64,000 nucleotides of DNA from CBDCFL01 sp965216135. GTDB lineage: Bacteria > Pseudomonadota > Alphaproteobacteria > Rhodobacterales > Rhodobacteraceae. The notes below the pieces were generated by a model. The model was not told the origin of the DNA, did no database searches, and saw only the letters and a list, made by a program, of their open reading frames with translations. Both the position numbers and the translations under genes were made by a program. The first letter of the stretch is position 1. The number at the start of each line of letters is the position of its first letter. Location: the NCBI GenBank assembly GCA_965216135.1, contig CBDCFL010000014.1, positions 29,192 to 93,191 of the forward strand, written 5' to 3'. This document shows, piece by piece, positions 53,156 to 62,647 of this stretch.

Positions 53156-54760
53156 ATGTTTACTTTACGCGACCGACGGACCGGAGAATTGTTTGATCGC
53201 TGGTCCTATTTCGGGGACAAACGTCGGCGCCTGATGGAGCAATCCTGGGCCGGGGTTTTTCGGAACCATCTGCTTGTCGAACTTCCGGTTGACGATCTTT
53301 GCCGTCACCTTGATGAACGCATGGGCCGACCATCGAAGGATCTACACGTTGTCATCGGGGTCTTGCTTTTGCAGCAGCTGCACGATCTGAGCGATGCAGA
53401 GACCGTCGAGGCCCTGGCCTTCAATATGGCGTGGCACTATGCCTTGGACGTGCGCAGCGAAGCGGACAGCTATTTCTGTGAGAAAACCCTGCGCAACTAT
53501 CGCCGTCTGTTTATCGAACAAGGTCTCGATGAATTGCTGTTCCGGTGTTTGACGGATCGGATGGTGCAGGGATTCTCTGTCGATACCAGCCACCAACGCA
53601 TGGATTCGACGGCCCTTCGTTCGGCAATGCGGGCGCTGACACGACTTGGTATCGTTGTTGAGAGCATCTCGAAGTTTGCCCGTGAGCTTGAGCGATATCA
53701 TCCCGGTCTGCACGAGCAGATCAGCAAGGAGGTGATCCGCCGCTATGTCGATCGCGAGGGCAATGGCGCGTTCGCGAATACGGCACCGAGTGTTTCAAAA
53801 CGGCGCCTCGGCGAAGCGGGTCAGGATCTCCTAGCCCTGGTGCTGCAATTCCGTGACACGGCGGCGGCAAAGCTTTCCAGTTTTGCGATCCTGGAGAGGG
53901 TTCTGCGCGATCAGTTCGAGATCGTTGATGATGAGTGTGGCGATCGTGACGCAAAGCGCGCCGCGATTCGAGATCCAAAGGATGTGCCGTGCGATACCGT
54001 CGGCAATCCGGCCGACCCGGACGCGAGCTACAACGCGCACAAGGGTCAGGGATACATGGCGCAGATCGTCGAAACCTATTGTGAAGATGACAGTAACGAG
54101 GCGGTTGCCGCGACACCGGACCTCATCACCCACGTGGCGGTCCACAAGATGACGGTGCATGACGGCCATCGCTTGGCCGATGCGCTGGATGATCTGAGCG
54201 AGCGCGCGCTGACGCCGGCGGTGATGCTGGGTGATTCACATTACGGTTCCAGTGACAACATGGCTCTGACGCGCGAACAGAACATCAATCTCGTGGCGCC
54301 CGCGCGACCGCCGAAAGGCGCCGTCTCGGGACGGTTGACGTTGGAGGATTTCACTCTCAACGAAGAAGGCTTGGTCTTGCGCTGTCCCAATAACGTCGAA
54401 CCGGTTTCAGCCTCGCTCGCCAAAGCCAAGCTGCAGGCCCGTTTCGACCTCTCCATCTGCCAAAAATGTCCCGATATACTGCGATGTCCCGTGCAGGCGG
54501 CCAAGCGTGACGGCCAATTTTCCCGCTTTCAATATACCCCGGCCAGGGCTGCCAACCAAAAGCGCCGGCTTTATGAACAAAGCGATGCCTTCCGCAACGT
54601 CTACAGATGGCGGGCCGGCATAGAAGCGACCATGTCGCGATTAAAGTACCAGATGAACCTGGCTCACCTACGCATTCGCGGCATGCCGGCCATGCGCTAC
54701 GTGGTCAATCTGCGTGCCCTCGGCCTCAATATCCGACGCTGCGCGGCAATCGCACCATAA
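53156..54760 (+). CDS. IS1182-family transposase
   Basis: 534 residues from ATG 53156. N-terminal DUF772-type region (RPSKDLHVVIGVLLLQQLHDLSDAETVEALAFNMAWHYAL), first Asp in HQRMDSTALRSAMRALTRLG, second in PAVMLGDSHYGSSDN, and Glu in YRWRAGIEATMSRLKYQMNL. Frame intact; IS630-C sits 35 bp after the stop. Confidence 0.93.
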   Translation: MFTLRDRRTGELFDRWSYFGDKRRRLMEQSWAGVFRNHLLVELPVDDLCRHLDERMGRPSKDLHVVIGVLLLQQLHDLSDAETVEALAFNMAWHYALDVRSEADSYFCEKTLRNYRRLFIEQGLDELLFRCLTDRMVQGFSVDTSHQRMDSTALRSAMRALTRLGIVVESISKFARELERYHPGLHEQISKEVIRRYVDREGNGAFANTAPSVSKRRLGEAGQDLLALVLQFRDTAAAKLSSFAILERVLRDQFEIVDDECGDRDAKRAAIRDPKDVPCDTVGNPADPDASYNAHKGQGYMAQIVETYCEDDSNEAVAATPDLITHVAVHKMTVHDGHRLADALDDLSERALTPAVMLGDSHYGSSDNMALTREQNINLVAPARPPKGAVSGRLTLEDFTLNEEGLVLRCPNNVEPVSASLAKAKLQARFDLSICQKCPDILRCPVQAAKRDGQFSRFQYTPARAANQKRRLYEQSDAFRNVYRWRAGIEATMSRLKYQMNLAHLRIRGMPAMRYVVNLRALGLNIRRCAAIAP

Positions 54761-54794
54761 AAAACGAAGCCAAGGAGAAGCCAAGGATAGGTAA

Positions 54795-55954
54795 TACCAA
54801 CGGCCCCCAGATTTGACTCAAGGGGATTCCCACGAGCGGCGTGATCTGATTCAGTGGCATCAAGGCAAGGGAGGCTTTGATGGCAGTAAGGATTACGCGC
54901 AAAGACAAGTCCGCAGGCGAGCTTCGCCAGGAAGCGGCGCGGTGCCGGGATGGGAAAGCGGCGCGACGGATGTTGGCGATTGCCCTGGTTCTGGATGGGG
55001 TTGACCGCAAGACGGCGGCAGAAAACTGCGGCATGGATCGGCAGACGCTGCGGGATTGGGCCCACCGTTACAATGCGGAGGGCGTGTCGGGCCTGTTCAA
55101 CCGTCGCCCGCCGGATCCACCCTGTCTGCTGAGCGCGGCACAGAAGGAGGAGTTGGCGGAAATGGTTCGGGCGGGTCCCGACCCCGAAACCGATGGGGTT
55201 GTGCGCTGGCGGCGCATTGATCTGAAACGCAAGATCGAAGAGCGCTTCGGCGTCACCATGCATGAGCGAACTGTTGGCAAACAATTGGCAAGCCTGGGCT
55301 TTCGGCGTCTGTCGGTGCGCCCGCAGCATCCGAAATCCGACCCGGATGCACAGGAGGCTTTTAAAAAAACTTCGCCGCAGAGGTAGAAGCAGCCTTGCCG
55401 GAAACAGCCCGCAGCAAGCCCCTGGAGATATGGTTTCAGGATGAAGCGCGGGTTGGCCAGCAGGGCACGCTCACCCGTATCTGGGCCGAGCGTGGAACAC
55501 GCCCCCGTGCCCCGCGCGACACCCGCTATATCTGGAGCTACATTTTCGGCGCCGTCTGCCCGGAACGGGCTGAAGCGGCCGCTCTGATCATGCCACATGC
55601 CGACACACAGGCCATGAGCGCGCATCTCGCCGAGATCGCTAAAACCGTCGCATCGGGCGCACATGCCCTTCTCATTCTGGATGGCGCTGGCTGGCACGGT
55701 TCGGCAGAGCTGGAGGTACCCGACAACATCACCCTGCTCAAACTCCCGCCCTATTCCCCTGAACTCAACCCGATGGAAAATGTGTGGGCTTATCTGCGTG
55801 CCAACAAGCTCGCCATATCCGTCTTCGACAATTATGAGCAGATCGTCGACAGGTGTTGCGAAGCATGGAACTTCTTTGCAAACGACAAAACCGCAATCAC
55901 GTCAATCACTACCAGACAATGGGCCAAAACAGTCAACGACTAGGGCCGTTGGTA
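54795..55954 (+). mobile_element. IS630-family insertion sequence C, 1160 bp, nested in IS1182
   Basis: The inverted ends are TACCAACGGCCC on both sides. The flanks share TAA (54792-54794 and 55955-55957). It lies between the IS1182 transposase stop and the right end of IS1182. Confidence 0.93.
54880..55943 (+). CDS. IS630-family transposase split at an A7 run
   Basis: The first frame (54880-55386) has the HTH TAAENCGMDRQTLRDWAHRY and ends after AFKKTSPQR. The second (55395-55943) has FQDEARVGQQGTLTRIWAERG, ALLILDGAGWHG and SPELNPMENVWAYLRAN (DDE). The frames meet at TTTTAAAAAAAC near 55358-55369, the same place as in IS630-B. Confidence 0.88.
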
Positions 55955-56625
55955 TAATATCAGGTTTTATCCACCAGCAACGCGGAGACAGGCAAATATT
56001 CTTCACCGAACCGCAAAGACCTGTACAAGCACGCCATCGGCCAACAACTTTTTACCGCCCCGTCAAGTGTTGTTTATGATTGCGCCAATAGTCTCAAGCG
56101 GTTTGGACAGAAAAACGCTGATCGCAAAATCAATCTGCTCGTTTGCGACCAGTTGTTGTTCAATGTCCGGCAGCCGCCGGAACGAGCCAAGACTTTCGCT
56201 GCGTTCACACAAAATGTGTGATGCTGTAAGGCGCTCGGGATCCGTGGATTGTGCAAGCGCGTTGTGAAGCGCGCAGGTCTCGACAGCATCATCGGGACAA
56301 ATTTCGTGCAGGTATTCATAGCCGACACCGTCCTGGATCAGGCGCGCGGTCAGAAATGGGTAATACACAACCTCTGCATCAAGCGATTCTTCGGCCGCAT
56401 ATGAAAATGCTATGCGCTCGGCAATTCCCGCGCCGAAAATCAATCCCACCAAAAGCGCAGGCACCCACCAGCGCCTGCCCGCGATTAGCCAACCGGCCAG
56501 TGCGGCAACCGGCAAAAGTACTGCCGCCATAACAAGATGGGAGGGATGGGAAAGCACGGCCAAAATACCCAGCATTATGGCAAGGATATGCTCGGGTATT
56601 GTCATGTCGCGGCCAAAAACAGCGA

Positions 56626-56664
56626 CTGGCCGATGCGGGCTTCATCTTGCCACCACAGCTCTAT
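56626..56664 (-). other. 39 bp patch identical to IS630-A transposase
   Basis: The minus strand of 56626-56664 is identical base for base to 24901-24939 of IS630-A, including the codons for LWWQDEARIGQ, and in the same reading phase as the surrounding frame. There are no IS ends beside it. It replaces or interrupts codons of the membrane-protein gene. Confidence 0.9.
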
Positions 56665-56992
56665 GCAAAGGACCAAGACGCCGGCCAGAATGTCGGGCAT
56701 GAAATAGGCGATGTAAAACGGCAGCGAACTCTGAAGCGCAGCACCCAGTCCGGCAACCGCCACCGCAATACCAAATGCCCGCGCGCCTGGTGCCGAAGTA
56801 TTCAAGCTGCGCCCAACAACACGAATAACTAGAGCCCGCCGTTATTAGGAATACCGCCAGGTGCAGAAACGGAATTGCTATAATGCCAAATCTGGCGGAA
56901 GCGACGGCAACCAGGATCGAATAGACCACCGAACGCGATCCGTTGACCGTGCCGTCGCCAAGGGCTTCGCCACCGCCTGCCCCGGCGCCGCC

Positions 56993-57064
56993 GATCGTCT
57001 CGGTCTGCAACATGCCCAACATGCGCATGATCGTCTCGGTCTGCAACATGCCCAACATGCGCAT
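56993..57064. repeat. 36 bp perfect tandem duplication
   Basis: 56993-57028 equals 57029-57064. On the minus strand it doubles MRMLGMLQTETI in frame within the membrane-protein gene. Confidence 0.92.
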
Positions 57065-57234
57065 GACCTTAAAGCCGTTGTCGAGGTAACCGGCGCTGTC
57101 GTAATAAAATAGCGGGCCGCCGTTGATAGCCGTTACGTATAGACTGGCGAATACCGCCAACGCGACCCACAATATCGACCGGCCCAGCGACCTGTCGGCG
57201 GGTGTTGTGTGGGTCTCCGTTTCTTGCGCCATAG

Positions 57235-57424
57235 TCAAATTCCTGTCGCCCGAAGAGCGGAAAAATAATCGATCGTTTCTTTCAATCCGTCATCAAGCGC
57301 CACCGCTGGCTGCCAATTCAACACTTGCTTGGCCAAGGTGATATCCGGCTTGCGCTGGACCGGATCATCATGAGGCAACGCCTGAAAACTCAGCTGAGAG
57401 TCTGAATTGGTAAGATTAATTCTT
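57235..57424 (-). pseudogene. C-terminal fragment of UDP-glucuronate decarboxylase (UDP-xylose synthase)
   Basis: 63 codons: LTNSDSQLSFQALPHDDP, then VQRKPDITLAKQVLNWQP and GLKETIDYFSALRATGI, the standard end of UXS-type extended SDRs. Its stop lies 2 bp before the ATG of the membrane protein, so the two were one operon. The upstream part is replaced by IS1595; the matching N-terminal half is not on the other side. Confidence 0.88.
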
Positions 57425-58523
57425 GCCTATCCGGTTTACACCCACACCCACTAGGGCTAGAATGGGCGCAAACCGGATATAGGGGAGCGCGCCATGGATG
57501 TTCTCGACCGCGCCGATCTCCCATTCCCGCATTCGCTACCCGAGTTCCAGCGACTTTTCCCCGATGATGCGGCCTGCGCCGCCTACCTGGAGAAAGCCCG
57601 CTGGGGAGACGGCTTTGCCTGCCCGCACTGCGGCACGGCGGGAGAGCCGTTCCACTTTGAAAACCGCCCTGGCGTCCTGCGCTGCCGCAAGTGCCGCCAG
57701 AACACCGGGCTGACGGTGGGAACAGTGATGGAGCGTAGCCACACTCCGCTGAACGTCTGGTTCTGGGCCGCTTATCTGGTCGCCAGTCAGACGCCCGGCA
57801 TGTCCGCCGTGCAGTTTCAGCGGCAACTTGGTCTTTCGCGCTACGAGACGGCCTTTCAAATTCTCCACAAGCTCCGCTCGGGCATGGTGCGGCCCAACCA
57901 AGACAGGATCGGTGGACAGCCCAAGAACCATGTTGAGGTGGACGAAACCTGGGTTGGCGGGCGAACGCGTGGGGAAGGCCGTGGTGTTCACCACAAGGTT
58001 CCCGTCTCCTGTGCCATCGAGGTGCGTCATCGAAAGCCGGGCACCAAGCTCGACAACCGGAAAGACGGACGCTATGCCGGACGCGTTCGGCTCGCCGTCG
58101 TGCTCGACCGTAGCGCCGAGTCGCTCTGTGGGTTCGTCGAGAGCACCGTCGCGCCGGGATCACTGATCGTTACTGACGATTGGAGCGGCTATGCTGGCCT
58201 CGGTAAGCGCGGCTATGAGCACTTCGCTGTTGCCGAGTATGGTGATCCAGAGGTTGCCGAGCAATACCTGCCGATCATCCATCTGGTTTTCGCCAACCTG
58301 AAGACGTGGCTGATCGGTATCCACCACGGCGTTAGCCACCAGCACCTACAAGCCTACCTCAACGAGTTCACCTTCCGCTTCAACAGGCGGTTCTACCCGT
58401 TCAACGCCTTCCGCTCATTGCTCGGCATCGCGGGCGACACCTCTGCTCCAACCTATGCCGAGCTTTACTCGGGAGAGTGGCGGCACCCTACATGTAGCGG
58501 TCATGGGCGTTAACCGGATAGGC
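57425..58523 (+). mobile_element. IS1595-family insertion sequence, copy 1 (about 1.1 kb)
   Basis: Inverted ends share GCCTATCCGGTTWAC. The outermost bases are uncertain by about 3 nt. No 8 bp target duplication is found (GATTAATT against GATCATTC beside the ends), unlike copy 2. It joins fragments of two unrelated genes. Confidence 0.87.
57494..58513 (+). CDS. IS1595-family transposase
   Basis: 339 residues. Zinc ribbon CPHCGTAG and CRKCRQNTG (about 46-75), then the ISXO2-like DDE core: HVEVDETWVGGRTR (first Asp), LIVTDDWSGYAGL (second), IIHLVFANLKTWLIGIHHGV and LNEFTFRFNRRF. Intact. Confidence 0.94.
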   Translation: MDVLDRADLPFPHSLPEFQRLFPDDAACAAYLEKARWGDGFACPHCGTAGEPFHFENRPGVLRCRKCRQNTGLTVGTVMERSHTPLNVWFWAAYLVASQTPGMSAVQFQRQLGLSRYETAFQILHKLRSGMVRPNQDRIGGQPKNHVEVDETWVGGRTRGEGRGVHHKVPVSCAIEVRHRKPGTKLDNRKDGRYAGRVRLAVVLDRSAESLCGFVESTVAPGSLIVTDDWSGYAGLGKRGYEHFAVAEYGDPEVAEQYLPIIHLVFANLKTWLIGIHHGVSHQHLQAYLNEFTFRFNRRFYPFNAFRSLLGIAGDTSAPTYAELYSGEWRHPTCSGHGR

Positions 58524-58674
58524 TTTGATCATTCATGTATGGTAGGATCTGGCCCAAAGCCTCAAAAATCAAAATGATTATTATCAGGGCAAAAAATATG
58601 TTGATCTCATTCGGCCAGGCGCGCTTGGACTTGTCAAAAGTCAGGCCACCGGTTCCGTGCGATGATTCAGCCAT
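58524..58674 (-). pseudogene. N-terminal fragment of a sugar ABC transporter permease
   Basis: 50 codons from ATG 58674 until IS1595: DKSKRAWPNEINIFFALIII, then a membrane segment and EALGQILPYMNDQS. This is the start of an RbsC/FrcC-like permease (BPD_transp_2). It follows the binding-protein gene by 98 bp, as expected in a sugar ABC operon. The remaining 300 or so residues and the ATPase are absent from the window. Confidence 0.75.
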
Positions 58675-58772
58675 TGCGAAACTCTCTGTTTTTTTGCGCC
58701 CGCGTTAACGGCCTGTCATTCGGACGTGCGGGGCGACAATGTTGCGCGCCGCCCCACACTGGGATCATAAGA

Positions 58773-59711
58773 TCAGTTCCTGGACAAGAAGTCGCCGACT
58801 ACGTCAGGTGTAACCAGCAAGAAGGGGATATAAACCTTCTGATCTACGCTTTCGCCGTTGGCGAGCGAGATCGCTGTGTTAACCGAGCCCGCACCTTGGC
58901 CGACAGCATCCTGGAACACGGTGACGTCCAGATCTCCGGCCTCCATCGCAAGCAGAGCATCCTGGCTGGCGTCAACCCCGCCAACCTGCATGACGGCCAT
59001 GTCTATACCCGCGGCTTTCATGGCCTGGATCGCACCGATTGCCATTTCGTCGTTGTTGGCGATGACAAAGTCAAAGTCTTCACCGGCGCTTAGCCAGTTA
59101 GTCATCAGCGATTGTGCCTCGTCACGGCTCCAGTTTGCGGTCTGCTCGTCGATCAGCGTCATGAAGTTGCACATATCCATGCCTATGACGTCATGCACGT
59201 CCTTCGAACGCTGAACAGCAGCTTGGTTCGACAGTTGACCGTTCATCAGATAGCCGCGGGCACCACCGGCCTTACCAGCAGCGCGCAGATTGTTGCAAAT
59301 CTGGAAGGCTTCCAGCGTGCCGGACTCGATTTCATTTGAGGCCACGAATGCCTGGGTCGGCGGCAAATCGTCCACGTTGTCCGGCTCACGGTTGACAAAG
59401 ACCAGCGGCGTGTCGCCGGCGGCTGCAGTCATCGCGGCACCAGCCGACGTATCAACGATGTTGACAATGATCGCGTCGACGCCGGAAGCCACAAAGTTCT
59501 TAACCTGGTCAAGCTGTTTGCCAACGTCGTTGTTGGCGTCTTCGACCTGCATGCTTACGCCATCAAGGCTGGCGGCGTGATCAACCATGCCGGTACGCAT
59601 GACGGTCAGCCAGTTATCGTCGAACGCAGCAATTGATGCGCCAATTTCTTGCGACATAGCGGCGGTTGACATCATGACGGCCATGCTGGCCCCTAGGATA
59701 GTACGCTTCAT
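58773..59711 (-). CDS. Sugar (possibly inositol) ABC transporter substrate-binding protein
   Basis: 312 residues. Signal peptide MKRTILGASMAVMMSTAAMS, then the periplasmic-binding fold: SIAAFDDNWLTVMRTGMVDHA, LDQVKNFVASGVDAIIVNIVD, TPLVFVNREPD and FVIANNDEMAIGAIQAMKAAG. These are features of the RbsB/IbpA-type family (PF13407). The neighbouring IolI-like TIM-barrel and LacI genes favour an inositol or related ligand. The partner permease gene is truncated, so the importer should not work. Confidence 0.9.
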   Translation of the reverse strand: MKRTILGASMAVMMSTAAMSQEIGASIAAFDDNWLTVMRTGMVDHAASLDGVSMQVEDANNDVGKQLDQVKNFVASGVDAIIVNIVDTSAGAAMTAAAGDTPLVFVNREPDNVDDLPPTQAFVASNEIESGTLEAFQICNNLRAAGKAGGARGYLMNGQLSNQAAVQRSKDVHDVIGMDMCNFMTLIDEQTANWSRDEAQSLMTNWLSAGEDFDFVIANNDEMAIGAIQAMKAAGIDMAVMQVGGVDASQDALLAMEAGDLDVTVFQDAVGQGAGSVNTAISLANGESVDQKVYIPFLLVTPDVVGDFLSRN

Positions 59712-60388
59712 TGTGTTCCTCCTTATTGATCAAGCTAATTCCGCGACGAGTTGGTCGCAGACTTGGAGGAGCCTTAACCGACCTGCGCCTCCTCTAACGC
59801 ATAGGCTATAAACTCCATTGAGGTTTTGATTGCCTCAAATTGCGCGGGTTCTTCGTGGACAAGGGGCGAGAAGGCTTCAAATGACGCCGGTCCCTGATAT
59901 CCCCCTTCAATAATTTCACGCAGTTGGGCGATATTGCCCAATCTGTCATCGGCATCGACAAGTATACGATGGGCATCCTGCATTTCGCGGACGCTAACAG
60001 TTGGTTCCACCACCCCCGACACGTGAACGATGCCGGTATCCTCACAATAGAGCGCGGTCTCACCAGCAAGTGTATGGTGGAATGTATCATGGGCAAGCTT
60101 GAAGACACCGCGTCCGCCGACGCCGTCAATCGCCTCCATAGCCTCTTCTTTAAAGCGCAAAGATGAATGCTCAAATCCAACAGGTTCAACAAGTCCGATT
60201 AGACTTGCCTCACTTATCATCGGGACCAATTCGCGAAGCGCGACACGCAAATTCGCCTGACGTTCTCCGTTGCCAAGACCCTGTCCATCACACCTTGGAA
60301 TTAGGCTAATGCTTTCGGCCCCGATTTCCTTTGCGATGTCGATCAATGTTGCGGCTTCATCCCGCCGCGTTCCGACCATACATTGAAC

Positions 60389-61500
60389 CGTGCCTATCCG
60401 GTTGTCACCCACACCCACTACATCTAGGGTGCTCCCAGTCGCCCGAGTAAAGCTCGGCGTAAGTGGGAGCGGTGACATCGCCAGCGATTCCGAGCAGGGA
60501 CCGGAAGGCGTTGAACGGGTAGAACCGCCTGTTGAAGCGGAAGGTGAACTCGTTGAGGTAGGCTTGGAGGTGCTGGTGGCTCACGCCGTGATGAATGCCA
60601 CTCAGCCACGTCTTCAGGTTGGCGAAGACGAGATGAATGATCGGCAGATACTCCTCAGCGACCTGGGAGTTGCCTCGCTCGGCGACGGCGAGGTGTTTGT
60701 AGCCGCGCTTGGCGAGGCTGGTATAGCCGGACCAATCGTCGGTGATGACCGACGCACCCGAAGTAACGGTGCCCTCGACAAAGCCGCAGAGCGATTCCGC
60801 GCTGCGGTCTGGCACGACAGCGAGTCGGACACGTCCGGCGTAGCGACCGCCCTTCCGCTTATCGAGCTTGGTTCCCGGCTTGCGCTGTCGCACTTCAACG
60901 GCGCTGGCGACAAGAAGCTTGTGGTGAACGCCCCGGCCCTTGCCGCGCGTGCGGCCGCCGACCCAGGTTTCGTCGACTTCGACATGGTCGCAGGCCTCGC
61001 TGCCGATGCGGTCCTGATCCGGCCGAACCATACCAGCGCGGAGCTTGTGGAGGATCTGAAAGGCGGTTTCGTAACGGGAAAGCCCGACCTGGCGCTGGAA
61101 CTGTGTGGCAGACATGCCGGGCGTCTGGTTGGCAACCAGATAGGCCGCCCAGAACCATACGCCCAGCGACGTATGGGAGCGCTCCATGACCGTCCCCGCC
61201 GTCAGCCCGGTGTCGCGGCGGCACTTTCGACAGCGCAAGACGCCGGGCCGGCTGGTGAAGCGGAACGGCTCTGCCGCCGTCTGGCAATGGGGGCAGACGA
61301 ACCCGTCACCCCACCGCGCCTTCTCCAGGTAGGCGGCACAGGCCGCGTCATCCGGGAAAAGTCGTTGAAACTCGGGAAACGACCGCGGAAACGAAAGGTC
61401 TTCGCGCTGCGGAACATCCATCCCCGCTTCGTCCGCCTCCCGAGCCACTCGACGCCACACCCTACATATAGTGGGTGTGGGTGACAACCGGATAGGCACG
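60389..61500 (-). mobile_element. IS1595-family insertion sequence, copy 2, 1112 bp
   Basis: Perfect inverted ends begin CGTGCCTATCCGGTTGTCAC and run on further. An 8 bp duplication CATTGAAC lies at 60381-60388 and 61501-61508, the size typical of IS1595. Confidence 0.95.
60405..61421 (-). CDS. IS1595-family transposase
   Basis: 338 residues from ATG 61421 (MDVPQRED). Zinc ribbon CPHCQTAA and CRKCRRDTG, DDE core HVEVDETWVGGRTRGKGRG, SVITDDWSGYTSL, LVFANLKTWLSGIHHGV. It is similar but not identical to copy 1, so the two are related elements and not recent duplicates. Confidence 0.94.
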   Translation of the reverse strand: MDVPQREDLSFPRSFPEFQRLFPDDAACAAYLEKARWGDGFVCPHCQTAAEPFRFTSRPGVLRCRKCRRDTGLTAGTVMERSHTSLGVWFWAAYLVANQTPGMSATQFQRQVGLSRYETAFQILHKLRAGMVRPDQDRIGSEACDHVEVDETWVGGRTRGKGRGVHHKLLVASAVEVRQRKPGTKLDKRKGGRYAGRVRLAVVPDRSAESLCGFVEGTVTSGASVITDDWSGYTSLAKRGYKHLAVAERGNSQVAEEYLPIIHLVFANLKTWLSGIHHGVSHQHLQAYLNEFTFRFNRRFYPFNAFRSLLGIAGDVTAPTYAELYSGDWEHPRCSGCG

Positions 61501-61558
61501 CATTGAACATTTTCACCTCAGAAAGGCCCAGAATTCGCAAGTTGGCGTCTTTAGCTAG

Positions 61559-62395
61559 GGCTTGTTGACGTTTAGGGATTCCCAAATCGGCTGATGATTG
61601 ATTCAAGGTTGCAAACAGAGGAGAGCAGCCTTGATCCGCACAGTTCTGACCGACGCCCAATGGGCTGTCATCGCACCGCACTGCCTTGGCCGGGAATGCG
61701 ACCCCGGTCGCACCGGCCCTGACCCGCGCCGGTTTGTCGAGGCAGTTCTCTGGATCTCGCGGACCGGATGCCCCTGGCGCGACCTGCCGGAAGAGTTCGG
61801 GCGCTGGAACAGCGTGTTCAAGCGCTTCCGAAGGTGGGTGAGGGCCGACGCTTTCTATCGTATGTTCAGGGTATTAGCCGAAGATGCAGACTTCGAATAC
61901 ACGATGATCGACGGTAGTATCGTCAAAGTCCACCGACACGGTCAGGGCGCAAAAGGGGGACTCAAAGCCAAGCCATCGGACGCTCTCGCGGCGGGATAAC
62001 GACAAAGATCATGGCTCTGACGGACGCGCTCGGCAATCTGATCGACTTCCGCCTTCTGCCCGGTCAGGCGCATGACCTGCGGGGTACCGCCGCACTGATC
62101 GAGGGCCTCACCTGCGACCAGTTTCTCGCCGACCGTGCCTTCGACGCGAACTGGCTGCGCGAAGCGCTGACCAGTGCCGGGATCGAGCCGGTAATCCCTC
62201 CAAAATCAAACCGCCGCTTCCCGGCGGAGTTCGACCGCCACACCTACAAATGGCGTCACCTGGTCGAAAACTTCTTCGGAAAGCTGAAGGAATACAGAGG
62301 GATCGCAATGCGTTCCTGCAAAACAGATGACAGCTTCAAAGCATTCATCTCGCTTGCTGCAATCGTCATTCAAACACGATGAACGTCAACACCCC
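61559..62395 (+). mobile_element. IS5-family (IS427-like) insertion sequence, 837 bp, copy 2
   Basis: Same ends, length and encoded proteins as 17031-17867, opposite orientation. CTAG duplication at 61555-61558 and 62396-62399. Confidence 0.95.
61631..62382 (+). CDS. IS5-family transposase, two frames (OrfA 61631-61999, OrfB 62011-62382)
   Basis: Protein sequences are identical to those of copy 1 (17044-17795), including the TTG start (IRTVLTDAQWAVIAPH) and OrfB end FISLAAIVIQTR. Production of a fused protein needs a frameshift before the OrfA stop. Confidence 0.9.
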
Positions 62396-62647
62396 CTAGT
62401 GAACGGACTTTCGCTGGCGCATCGCCGTCGAACAACGCACGTGGGAGATCGTTGCGAAATTCGACGCCGATGCAACCAAGCTTCGATGCCAACGACAAAA
62501 ATTGGTCGCAGCGCAACATTGCGGTCGTCATGTGGTTCAGCGCGAAAGGAATTGCCATTGACAGCGTGGCCTATTTTCAACCTCACAAAATCTGTCTGAG
62601 TTCAAGTAATCACCGAGAAGCGATTCTGATCAAGTGAGCAAATGGCG

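Larger units (their letters stand above)
53101..56064 (+). mobile_element. IS1182-family insertion sequence, interrupted by IS630-C
   Basis: The inverted ends GACGGGGCGGCAAAAAGTCG and, inward from the right, GACGGGGCGGTAAAAAGTTG differ at two of 20 bases. A direct AAGTGTT lies at 53094-53100 and 56065-56071. Without IS630-C (1160 bp) the element is about 1.8 kb, normal for the family. Confidence 0.92.
52691..57232 (-). pseudogene. Polytopic membrane protein of the polysaccharide region, heavily disrupted
   Basis: Pieces on the minus strand: 57232 to about 56840 (SLGRSILWVALAVFASLYVTA, FYYDSAGYLDNGF, a 36 bp tandem duplication); a frame change near GCGGGCTCTAG; 56830-56605 (GARAFGIAVAVAGLGAALQ, PFYIAYFMPDILAGVLVL), ending in a patch of IS630 sequence; 56605-56072 (AIMLGILAVLSHPSHLVMAA, loop with HEICPDDAVETC); and, beyond IS1182, 53093-52691 (MNSIRMTLPYPVYYRG, then a membrane end). 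There are at least three frame breaks. I cannot name the family; the first loop FYYDSAGYLDNG recalls membrane glycan enzymes. Confidence 0.75.
59774..62558 (-). pseudogene. IolI-like TIM-barrel isomerase/epimerase split by two insertion sequences
   Basis: Three pieces: start ATG 62558 (FALNHMTTAMLRCDQFLSLA, IGVEFRNDLPRALFDG) to 62396; 61558-61501 (AKDANLRILGLSEVKMFN); and 60388-59774 (RRDEAATLIDIAKEIGAESI, then SLIPRCDGQG, VEPVGFEHSSLRF, FKLAHDTFHHTLAG). The first IS joins exactly (VRSL-AKDAN). Around the second, the frame is one base short near GGAACGCGG. The family (AP endonuclease 2-like) includes inosose isomerases. The gene lies between lacI and the binding-protein gene. Confidence 0.88.

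Noticed and set aside
60390..61484. Plus-strand frame of 364 codons
   Set aside because: It is antisense to the IS1595 transposase copy 2.
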